From assembly GCF_965227365.1 (NCBI RefSeq), contig NZ_OZ245754.1:2170001-2234000 (forward strand): a stretch of DNA of 64,000 nt, written 5' to 3'. The translations under genes were made by a program, and so were the position numbers. The stretch is from Hwanghaeella sp965227365 (lineage in GTDB: Bacteria; Pseudomonadota; Alphaproteobacteria; UBA8366; Aestuariispiraceae). Shown here in pieces: positions 26,184 to 35,400 of this stretch (position 1 is the stretch's first letter; each line of letters opens with the position of its first letter). The notes under the pieces are model-generated. The model did no database searches, was not told the DNA's origin, and saw nothing but the letters and a program-made list of their open reading frames with translations.

Positions 26184-29100
26184 TTAGAACGAGAAATCTG
26201 CGGACGACAGGGTCGCGTCAGTGACGCCGTTCATGACGATTTCCATATCGACGACCGTGTCACCGTCCACGTCTATTTCCAGCGTCTCATTCGCAGTATC
26301 GAAACGTGACGAAGCCGTTCCGCCACCCGTCAGGGCGCCGGCGCCGTTATAGAAGAAATTCCCCAAGGCGAAGGCGGTGATATCCAGGTTGTCGACGCCG
26401 ACCTCGAAATTGGTAATGGTTTCCGCACCATTTCCGATGCCGTCGGCCAAGGCATCCCCCACGGCGGTGAAGATATAGAAATCCGCCACCCCGGTTGCGC
26501 CCGTCGCGGTGTCGTCGCCGAGGCCCAGGGTTATATCGGCCGAGGTCGTGTCAATGATGTTGATGGTATCGTTCCCGGCGCTGCCGATGATGACATCGAC
26601 TTCCGCGAAGTTAACCGTGTCGCCGCCGGTAAGCAGCTCGACCGTGTCTCCGCCACCGGTCCCCCCGGTGAAGTTTTCGATCCCTGAAATGCGGGTGTTG
26701 TTCGGAAGCCCCAGCATCGTCACCGAGTCGACGCCGGCGCCGCTAAAGACAATGTCACCAAAGAAACCGCCGCCGTTTTCCAACGTCAGGGCGATACCTG
26801 TCGTGGTATTCGCACTGATCGTTTCGAAATCCAGAATGGTCGCTGAAACCGTCGTGCCGTCCTGCAGGATCAAATCGTCCGAATCGGCACTGGCACCGCC
26901 GCCGTCATAGTTGGAGCCGGCGGCAACATTCCCCTGCACCGTCACGATATCGTCGCCCAGCCCACCGATTAGCAAGTCGAGGTCCTGAATCGCAATGGTG
27001 TTCCCGCCGTCGAGCAGCGTCAAACTGTCCCCGTCGCCGGCTAGACCGAGATCGAACAATGTGTTGGTTGCGCTATTCGTTTCCAGGACCAGGCTTTCCG
27101 CCGTTCCATCAAAGCCGCGCACCTCCTCGAAATCCAGGACGGTGCCCTGGTTGGTCGAGACGGAAAGCAGCTTCAGAATATCGAAACCCGCCTGCCCGTT
27201 GAAAACGTCGCCCGAGACGATGTCATTAAGCAGTTCTACCGTGTCGTTTCCGGCGCCGCCGTTGAGGTTTTCTACATTGAAGACCGCCAGTTCGTTGGCG
27301 CCGTTTGAAAGGGTCAGATCGTCGATACCGGCACCAAGATCGATCGTAGTCCCGAAACTAGCCAATATGTCGCCTTCCAGGAACAACGAGTCGTTGGAAA
27401 CCGATCCCAGGATAGTTTCGAAATGGGCGATATCCGCCGTGTTGATGCCGTCGAACAATTGCAGGATGTCGCTGTCGCCGTCGGCACCGCCGCTGTATAG
27501 CGCGCCAGCCGTAAGTAACGACCCGAGCGTGACGTCGTCCGTTCCGGCTGAGCCGATAAACTGTTCCACATCGATCAACGTGTTGATGATCGATCCTGCC
27601 ACATTGCTGGCATCGACAACATCGATACCGCCGCCGAGCGTGATAAGGCCAGCATTCGTTGTACCAAGTTCGACAGAATCATCACCGATCCCGCCGATTA
27701 AGTTGTTCAGGTCGAAAATACGGACAGAGTTCGCCAATCCGCTCGCGAGAGTTACCGAATCCCCGTCACCGAACAGACCCAAATCGATATCCAGGCCAAT
27801 CTGTGCATCATTCAGGGTTACATCTTCAAAAGGACCGCCCTCGACGCCGGTCAGCAGTTCCACACCGGAGAAGGCCGAAAAACTGTAAGTGCCCCCGTTC
27901 AGATTAAGGACAACTTCGTCGAGGCCCGCACCCAAAAGGACATCGGTCGTGAGCGTATCGTCCAGGATCACCTGATCGTCGCCAATGCCGCCGTGGATGA
28001 TAGTCGTGTTCAAGAACGTGGCTGAGTTGCCGCCGTCCGCCAATGTGACAACGTCAAACCCGGTGCCCATATCGATCAGGATAGGAGACCCGCCCACAGG
28101 TGCTTCGAAAGTGAGTGTCTCATTGCCGCCGACCCCGGCAATCGTCTCAAAATTCACAATGGTCCCGGTGTTGTTCGAACCGAAAGCCAGATTCAAGATG
28201 TCGCCATCCGCGACACCCCCTCCGTCATAAATTGATCCTGCGAAAATATCGCCATTCATCGCGATCGTATCGAACGAGATGCCGCCGGTGAATTGCTCGA
28301 TATTGGAAAGACCGAAAACCCCCGTCCCGCCATCGCCGTTTATGACATGGTCGAAATCACCGGTGCTGGTGTCGGCGATCACAACGCCGCCGCCGGCATT
28401 CAGGACGGTTATGACGTCATTGCCGAACCCGCCTGACACGTCTTCGACACCCTGAATGGTAAATTCGTTTCCGCCATCGGCCAGGAATAGGTTGTCGGCT
28501 CCTCCCGCCAGGTCGATGAAGGTGTTGTTCGATGCTATTAGGTTGCTTTCAAGCGTCAGATCGTCTGCGGCGGCCGTTCCGTTGATATCGGAGAAATTGA
28601 AAATAGCTGCCGTATTGACGCCGTCGAACAGGTTGAGAATGTTGGTTCCGCCGATATCGGACCCGTCATAGACCGATCCGGCAAACAAATTGTCGAACAA
28701 AGTTACGGTATCGATACCACTGGAACCGGTGAAAATCTCAACCCCGGTAAAGCCGGTATTGGTGAATTGTATCTGGCTGCTGGCATCGATGATATCGATG
28801 CCACCGCCCATATCCAGATTCCCGACAAGCTGGGAGCTGATCGTAACATCATCGTCCCCTGCGCCGCCGACGAGATTATCGATATCGGCCACTTCGATGA
28901 CATTGATACCGTTGGCGAGCGTCAGGATGTCCCCATCACCGAAATTGCCGAGATCGAAGAACTGGTTTTCGGCTGTTGCCGTTTCCAGGGTAACGCTATC
29001 CGCGTTCGCGGCGACGCCATTGATCGTCTCGAAGTTGGTGATGGTCCCGACATGGGCGCCGCCGACAAGGTTCAAGACGTCGCCATCGCCGATCCCGACC

Positions 29101-31946
29101 CCGTCGTAAAAGTCGCCGGTTACCAAAGGGTCCAGCAGGTTGATGATGTCCGCGCCGAAACCGCCAATCACGGTTTCGATGTTTTCCACGCTCAGGTCGT
29201 TGCCGCCGTCCGCGAGGGTAAGATCGTCCACTCCTGCCCCGAGATCGATCTTTGTGCCGAACGCTGCCAGCAGGTTGTTTTCCACTGTCAGAGAATCTGC
29301 GGCGGCGAAACTGAAGACAAACTCAAAATTCGCGATACTGGCATCATTGACACCGTCCGCCAGGTTCAGGACATCCGCCCCGCCGACATCGCTGCCGTCG
29401 AAAAAGCTTCCGGTCAGCAATTGGTCGAATAATGTCACGGTATCAATGCCGGACGCCCCGATGAAGTTCTCTACACCGGTCATCGATGTAACAGTGAACG
29501 TGCCCTGCCCGCTCGCATTGACCGTATCGATACCGCCGCCCAACGCGATCGTGTCGACCGTGTCGGATCCCATGCTGAGGAAATCGTCCCCCGTGCCGCC
29601 GTTGATGGTTTCCGTATTCGCAATGGCCAGAGTGTTGTTATCATTGGCCAGATTCAGCGTATCGATGCCGGCGCCCAGGTCGACGAAAGTCCCGAATGTC
29701 GCCAACTGACCGTTTTCCAGCGTGAGCGTATCGGCGGCGGCCGAACCGTTGATTGTCTCAAAGTTCAGAATGGCCCCGATGTTTGTTCCTGCGAGAAGAT
29801 TGAGAACATCGACATCGCCCGGGCCGCCGCCATCGAAACTATCGCCGACCGTCAACGCAGTTTGCAGCGTCAGGTCTTCGTTTGCGAGCGACCCGATATA
29901 GGTCTCCACGTTGCTGACATTTATCTGCAGATCCAGGTCCGATCCAATTCCGGCAAAATCGATTACGTCGTTGCCGCCCTGCAGGTCGATGTTGCCGGTA
30001 AATGTGTCGCCGCTCGTATTGGCAAAATTGACGGCCAGAAATTCCTCTATCCCGCTATTGTCGAGAATGGTCAACGTGTTGTTCGCGGCATCGCCGGTGA
30101 CGTTTCCGTTGAAGCTGCCGCCAGCCGCATCAAAATTGACGGCCGTTGTCCCGACGATTGAGATGTTGTGCGTATCGTTACTGTTCAGGGTGAAATTGAA
30201 GAATATGTTTTCGACCCCGTCGACGGTGAAATCATGGGATCCAGCCGTTTCAAGTACGGCGAATTGCGGCGCGCCGGGTCCGCCATCCAGGAACAGGTCC
30301 CCGGCGCCGGCAAATCCGTTTATTTGAATGACTTCCGGGCCGGTCGAGAAGAGGACGGTATCCGCCGCGGCGGTCAGAGCAAATGTGCCAACCGTTGCGC
30401 CGCCGGTGTTTTCGGGGGGCGGCAGCGTGCTGTTCTCGGGCGGCGGCTCGTCTTCGATATTGATCGGGCCTTCGTCACCCGGGCCTTCGGGTCCCACTTC
30501 CTCTCCGGCAAGCTGTTCCTGTTGCCCTTCGACACTCGGGTTGACGACCTCTCCGGTTTCTCCGCCGCTGTCGCCCGCAGCCTTCTTGAACTGCGTTTCG
30601 CCGGCGTTCTGAAACCCCTGCTTGTTCAGAACATCGTTCTGGTCTGTTGATGTTGTAACCTTCTTCGCAACAGGTTTCGTCGTGGTGGTTGTCTGGCCCG
30701 TCGGGGTTCCGCCCGTCGTGCCGGTAGCATTGGCAGTTTGCGTCCCGCCGTCACCAGCGCCGCCGGGATCGCCGGAAGCACCGTCCCCGCCTTCGCCGCC
30801 ATCCTCGCCACCGTCATCTCCGTCGCCGCCCTCGGCGCCATCATCACCTTCGGCACCCTCATCGCCGGCGTCGTCGCCGCCTCCAAAGTCGGTATCACCG
30901 GCATCCGCCGCGGCAATTTCGTCGTTCGCCCCGTCCGTCGGACCCTCGCCCGGCGCTCCGTCACCCGCGAGGTCGTCGCCGTCAGCCGGCCCCTCATCCA
31001 GGGCACCGTCTTCTTCGCCTTCCCCCTCCAGGACTTCTTCGTCGATCGGACCCTCATCCGGAACTTCTTCGCCTTCGGCGCCATCGGCGTTTTCATCTCC
31101 GCCGTCGTCACCGCCCTCATCGGCGTCATCTTGGCCTGACTCCGGCGCGTTTTCCTGTCCGCCAGGTCCTGCCTCCGGACCGCCTTGATTTTGCCCGTTA
31201 TTGGAATTGCTGTTCGGCAAATTCTGGTTGGCCGGCAATGTCACGGGCAAATCGCGAAGGGCGTTCCCGAACCTGGATTGAATGGCGCCAAGCGGCTGCA
31301 CCGTCGGCGTCGTCGGCCCGGCAAGAGGGTTCGACGTATTGGTATAGGAGTTGGGCGATGTGAGCGAAACGGTGCCGCCCTGCGTCGTCACGGTCAGTTC
31401 GCCGGTTTGTTGTCCCGGCTCCTGCAGCAGCACGACTTCGTCATCGTCCCCTGCGCCGGCGGTACCGCGGATGCCGATCGTCGCGGTCGGCGTCACGATC
31501 GTCATGTTGTTTTCGCCGGTCTTGGCGACCTGTCCACTGACAAAGGAGAACGCGCCCTGGGCCAGATTCATGACCATGTTGCTGTCGGCGCCGCCCGCAT
31601 CATAGACGAAGTTGTCGATGGTCAGCCGTGCGTCGGAACCCAGCGAGAAAGAACTGCCGTCCTCGAACTGAAGGCCGACGCCGCTATCGGCGCCCGTTTC
31701 AAATGTATCGTCCTGGAATACAGGGGTGCCGATTTCGGCCTGGACCGTTTCCCCCGTGGCGCGAATGATCGTCGCCTGACCGGTCAGCTTCGCGACGGAA
31801 CCGATGCTGGTCGCACCTTGAGCCACTTGCACCGGGGCAACCTGTGCCTGGGCCAACTGAACTTGAGCGATCTGAACGCCTTCGCTCTGAACCGGGTCGG
31901 AAAATGCGGGCGTCTCCCGCTCTTCGCCAATAATGATGTCAGGCAT
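26184..31946 (-). CDS. Secreted FecR-domain/RTX-like adhesin, large paralogue (type I substrate)
   Basis: About 1920 aa. N-terminus: Gln/Ala-rich IAQVQLAQAQVAPVQVAQG, then a FecR-like beta domain (SVAKLTGQATIIRATGETVQ ... TIGIRGTAGAG, residues about 50-170). Next come a Pro/Asn segment, a strongly acidic D/E/G linker (about 258-405) and a Thr-rich stretch. About 1300 residues of degenerate glycine/aspartate repeats follow (GGxGDDxV, YDGxxxGDxDxLNLxxG, IDLGAGIDxLxLADGGN). The last ~105 residues resemble the serralysin C-terminal domain (ITNFEVGVDNLDITAF ... DVDGDTVVDMEIVMNGV, ending ADFSF). No N-terminal signal peptide, as expected for type I export. ATG 31946 follows GGAAGG; an in-frame GTG at 31958 is possible. 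Confidence 0.88.
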   Translation of the reverse strand: MPDIIIGEERETPAFSDPVQSEGVQIAQVQLAQAQVAPVQVAQGATSIGSVAKLTGQATIIRATGETVQAEIGTPVFQDDTFETGADSGVGLQFEDGSSFSLGSDARLTIDNFVYDAGGADSNMVMNLAQGAFSFVSGQVAKTGENNMTIVTPTATIGIRGTAGAGDDDEVVLLQEPGQQTGELTVTTQGGTVSLTSPNSYTNTSNPLAGPTTPTVQPLGAIQSRFGNALRDLPVTLPANQNLPNSNSNNGQNQGGPEAGPGGQENAPESGQDDADEGGDDGGDENADGAEGEEVPDEGPIDEEVLEGEGEEDGALDEGPADGDDLAGDGAPGEGPTDGANDEIAAADAGDTDFGGGDDAGDEGAEGDDGAEGGDGDDGGEDGGEGGDGASGDPGGAGDGGTQTANATGTTGGTPTGQTTTTTKPVAKKVTTSTDQNDVLNKQGFQNAGETQFKKAAGDSGGETGEVVNPSVEGQQEQLAGEEVGPEGPGDEGPINIEDEPPPENSTLPPPENTGGATVGTFALTAAADTVLFSTGPEVIQINGFAGAGDLFLDGGPGAPQFAVLETAGSHDFTVDGVENIFFNFTLNSNDTHNISIVGTTAVNFDAAGGSFNGNVTGDAANNTLTILDNSGIEEFLAVNFANTSGDTFTGNIDLQGGNDVIDFAGIGSDLDLQINVSNVETYIGSLANEDLTLQTALTVGDSFDGGGPGDVDVLNLLAGTNIGAILNFETINGSAAADTLTLENGQLATFGTFVDLGAGIDTLNLANDNNTLAIANTETINGGTGDDFLSMGSDTVDTIALGGGIDTVNASGQGTFTVTSMTGVENFIGASGIDTVTLFDQLLTGSFFDGSDVGGADVLNLADGVNDASIANFEFVFSFAAADSLTVENNLLAAFGTKIDLGAGVDDLTLADGGNDLSVENIETVIGGFGADIINLLDPLVTGDFYDGVGIGDGDVLNLVGGAHVGTITNFETINGVAANADSVTLETATAENQFFDLGNFGDGDILTLANGINVIEVADIDNLVGGAGDDDVTISSQLVGNLDMGGGIDIIDASSQIQFTNTGFTGVEIFTGSSGIDTVTLFDNLFAGSVYDGSDIGGTNILNLFDGVNTAAIFNFSDINGTAAADDLTLESNLIASNNTFIDLAGGADNLFLADGGNEFTIQGVEDVSGGFGNDVITVLNAGGGVVIADTSTGDFDHVINGDGGTGVFGLSNIEQFTGGISFDTIAMNGDIFAGSIYDGGGVADGDILNLAFGSNNTGTIVNFETIAGVGGNETLTFEAPVGGSPILIDMGTGFDVVTLADGGNSATFLNTTIIHGGIGDDQVILDDTLTTDVLLGAGLDEVVLNLNGGTYSFSAFSGVELLTGVEGGPFEDVTLNDAQIGLDIDLGLFGDGDSVTLASGLANSVRIFDLNNLIGGIGDDSVELGTTNAGLITLGGGIDVVDASNVAGSIINTLIDVEQFIGSAGTDDVTLGSLLTAGALYSGGADGDSDILQLFDGINTADIAHFETILGSVSNDSLFLEGDILASFGTTIDLGAGIDDLTLSNGANELAVFNVENLNGGAGNDTVELLNDIVSGDVFNGQAGFDILKLLSVSTNQGTVLDFEEVRGFDGTAESLVLETNSATNTLFDLGLAGDGDSLTLLDGGNTIAIQDLDLLIGGLGDDIVTVQGNVAAGSNYDGGGASADSDDLILQDGTTVSATILDFETISANTTTGIALTLENGGGFFGDIVFSGAGVDSVTMLGLPNNTRISGIENFTGGTGGGDTVELLTGGDTVNFAEVDVIIGSAGNDTINIIDTTSADITLGLGDDTATGATGVADFYIFTAVGDALADGIGNGAETITNFEVGVDNLDITAFALGNFFYNGAGALTGGGTASSRFDTANETLEIDVDGDTVVDMEIVMNGVTDATLSSADFSF
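26500..30150 (-). repeat. Degenerate ~90-100-residue beta-repeat region of the large paralogue
   Basis: Protein-level repeats with a recurring order: (1) GGxGDDxVxL, (2) YDGxxxGDxDxLNLxxGxN, (3) IxNFExIxGxxxxDxLTLE, (4) FGTxIDLGAGxDxLxLADGGNxLxVxNxE. Around eight to nine rounds can be picked out by eye; bounds are approximate. Divergence at DNA level is high, so the repeats are old. Similar but not identical to RTX nonapeptides. Confidence 0.65.
30728..31180 (-). repeat. Acidic low-complexity linker coding region
   Basis: Codes about 150 residues made almost entirely of Asp, Glu, Gly, Ala and Pro between the FecR-like domain and the repeats. GAN-type codon repetition gives low-complexity DNA (GCCGTCGTCGCC-type on the plus strand) and long false frames on the opposite strand. 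Confidence 0.75.
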
Positions 31947-32410
31947 TCTACCTTCCACTCCGAACGACCATCCGGTTTGCAGTCCTCGCTATAGTGCACA
32001 CCGGCCGGGCGCGCGGCGCGTGGTTTGCTTCACCGCCAAAATCAAACTGCCCCAACCCTAAAGCATTTTACGCAGTGCTGTTCTTCATTGGCAAATAATC
32101 AGCCTAGGACCAAATGAAATTTACCTAAAATACTTGCACACCGCATGCATCTACCGCGGTCACGGTAAAAAGATACCTGGACATTACTACTCTTTGGTTA
32201 CGGGTAATGCCTTAGTTGCATACGGGACTTGGCACGGCAAGAGTCGTTCCGATGTCCTGTCTACGACACACAGTCTTACCAGGATTCGTTAACCGAAGCT
32301 TAAATCCGCAAGAAAACTACGGAATGACCGTACCCATGCCGTATCGCTGTCGGAGAGATCGGCAGCCATCTCGCGCGATTGTCCCCACCATCACAGGGTT
32401 TGAACAATCA
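31947..32410. other. 464-base intergenic region between the two adhesin genes
   Basis: Separates two same-strand paralogous adhesin genes. It contains a GC-rich patch (GGGCGCGCGGCGCGTGG, about 32008-32024) and a more AT-rich half (32060-32240). An inverted repeat TACCG-CGGTCA-CGGTA lies at 32152-32167 and ACCGCGGT is itself palindromic. Length suggests the large paralogue has its own promoter. No gene or clear terminator seen. Confidence 0.4.
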
Positions 32411-35400
32411 CTAGGTTTGGGCAATCGATTGCTGGAAATCGGCGTCACTCAGATCATTGGCGGTGATGCCGTTCATGATAATTTCCATGTCGGCGGCACC
32501 GTCCCCATTAAGATCGAGTTCCAACGTCTCCGTTCCATTTGTGAAACGGGCTTGCGTATTACCGCTCTGGACGAAACCCGCGCCCCCGATGTACGAGAAG
32601 GTGCCGACGATGAGCGCGGAGATGTCGAATAGATCTGTACCGGCCTCGAAATTCGTTATTCTTTCATTCTCGCCGACATTGGCGTCGGTTTGAGCGCTGT
32701 AAACGAACAGGTCCGAAACCCCGACCGCGCCCGTCGCCGTGTCCCCACCGTCGCCGAGTTCGAACCTTACGCCCGTGGTGTCGGCGACAGAGACCGTGTC
32801 GTTCCCTGCCCCGCCGTGGACTTCCTCGACACCGCTGAGCGACGCGAAACTGCCGCCGTCATTGAAGAATAGCGTATCCGTGCCGCCGCCTGTGAAGGTG
32901 AAGGTCGTGTTTACCTGACTGCCGGCAAGGAACGTCAACGTCGTGCCGGTCGTGGAGTTACCTTGAATCTGCTCGAAATCGTTGATGATGGCGGAGTTCG
33001 TTGTATCATCCTTAAGGATGAGCGTGTCGGTGTCGTCGCCGGACCCGCCGCCGTCATAATTGGATCCCGCTGCCAAAGCGGACAACAAGGTGACATTGTC
33101 GTTCCCGCCGTTGCCGACGAAATTCATCAGGTCCCGGACGGATAGGGTATTGCCGCCGAAGGCCAGCGACAGGGTGTCGGCATCCGCGAAATCGCCCAAG
33201 TCAAAGGTCGTGGCGATGTTCAGAATGGCTTCCAGGGTCAGACTCTCGGTCGTGCCGCCGCCGCCATTGACGAATTCGAAATTCGAGATCGTGCCGGCGT
33301 TGGTGCTGCCCGCCAACAAGGTCAGCGTATCGGTACCACCGGCACCGCCGTCGAATTGTGCGCCCGTGAGCAGAGCCGTTCCCAACGCGACAGTATCGTT
33401 CCCGGTGCCGGCATTCAGGAACTCCACATTGCTGACCGTCAGGTCGTTGTCGGTATTGCTGAGGCCCAGCGTGTCGGTGCCGCCCTTGAGGTCGACGGTC
33501 GTTCCGAACCCGGCGAAGATCTGGCTTTCCAGCGTCAACTGATCGGCGGAAGAGGTACCGTTGATGGTCTCGAAATGGTCGATCGTCGCCTGGTTGATAC
33601 CGGCCGCCAGGTTCAGAACGTCGGCATCCCCGTCCGCCTGGCCGTTATAATCGTCGCCCGTGCTCAACAGCGTAGCGAGCGTGATGTTATCGGTTCCGCT
33701 GGACCCGACATAATTTTCAACGTTGCTGAGCGATGAGATCGCGGCGGATGCCTGGGTGGACGCGTCGACCGTGTCGCTTCCACCGCCAAGGTCGATCGAC
33801 CCGACGAGCGTCGCCGCAAGCGTAACGATATCGACACCGGTGCCGGAAGAGATACTGGCGAGCGACGTGATCGCAACGTTATTGCCTTGATTGCCTAGCT
33901 GAACGTCGTCCGCGTCATTCAGGAGCCCCAGGTCGAACAAGGTTCCCGACAGCCCTGTCCCGATGCCCGTAAGGTCCACCACCTCGGTGGTTCCAAATTG
34001 CCCGGTAACCTTCTCGATCCCGTTGAAGGTGAAGAAGGTGTAGGTGCCCGGACCGCCATCCAATTCCACTTCGTCGTTGCCTGCGGCCAAATCGATCTCA
34101 TCGACCGATAAATCACGCAGTATCACCGTATCGGCGCCGCCGCTGCCGGAAATGGTTTCTGTGTTTTCAACGGAAACCGTGTTGCCGCCGGTCGAGAGCA
34201 GGAACAATTCATCGAATGAGCCGCCGCCGAGATCGACGATCGTACCGAACCCGGCCCCCACTGCATTTTCAAACGAGAGGCTTTCGCTGAAAGAGCTGCC
34301 GAAAATGTTGAGGAAGTTCGAAATGCTGGCGGTGTTTGAGGCTCCCGAAAAGAGGGTCAGCGAGTTCACGCCACCGCCGCCGTCGTAAACGGAGCCGGCC
34401 GTCAGACCCGAAGCCAAACCGATATTGTCGTTTCCGCTCGACCCCACGAAATTTTCGACATTGGACAGTGCGGTCACGTTGAAGTTGGAGACGCCGCTGG
34501 CAATGACGGTGTCCGTTCCGCCGCCAAGGCTCAGAGTTATCAGGGTCGTGGAGCCGACGATGATCGTATCGTTCCCGCTGCCGCCGTTCACAGTTTGGAT
34601 GTCTGAGACAATGATGCTGTTGGTCCCGTCGAACAGGGTCAACGTATCCGCATCCCCGATGTCACCGAAATCGAAGGACGTGCCCGACACTGCGTTGTCC
34701 AGCACAACGTTCTGCGTCCCGCCGATCGTGCTGGAAACGAATTCCACCTCACCCAGCAGCATATTGACCTGGACGTTGGTATTGACGTTCACCGTATCGA
34801 TACCGCCGCCCATATTGGCGCTGACAAAGGAATTGGCGCTGATGCCGACACCGATATTGAACGTGTTGTTTGCCTCGTCGCCCCGGATATTCGCATTGAA
34901 GGGCCCGCCACTCGTATTGAAGATCACCGTCCCGGTACCGGCGACCGTGATCGCGTGCAATTCCGAACCAGTCATATTGCCGAACTGAACGCTTTCGATG
35001 CCGTTCACAGTGAAGCTATGGCTCGTCACATCGGTGATCGACAGCACCTGCCCGGATGAGTTCGTGACATCGACGATGCTGTCACCTTCCTGGAAGGTGC
35101 CGATGACGGTCGTCGCAATACTGCCACCGGAAACCTCAATGCGATCGCTATCGGCGGTTAGCGTGACGGTCGTGTTGGCATTGACCGGAATGACGTTGAT
35201 ATCCTCGATAACCGCACCACCACCGCCGCCATCGTCCGACAGATCGTCCGGATCGTTATCGTCGTCATCGGGCGCCGTTGTGGTGGTCTGCCGCGGCGCT
35301 GTGCCCCGAGTCTGTTGCTGAAACGCCAGAAAAGACGCTGGCGGGGGTGGCGGCGGAGGCGGTGGCGCCGATAGCTCACCAGCGGCCTGGACCGGTCCCA

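Noticed and set aside
30622..31188. Plus-strand Pro/Ser-rich frames opposite the acidic linker
   Set aside because: A by-product of the low-complexity acidic codons on the minus strand; no start signals.
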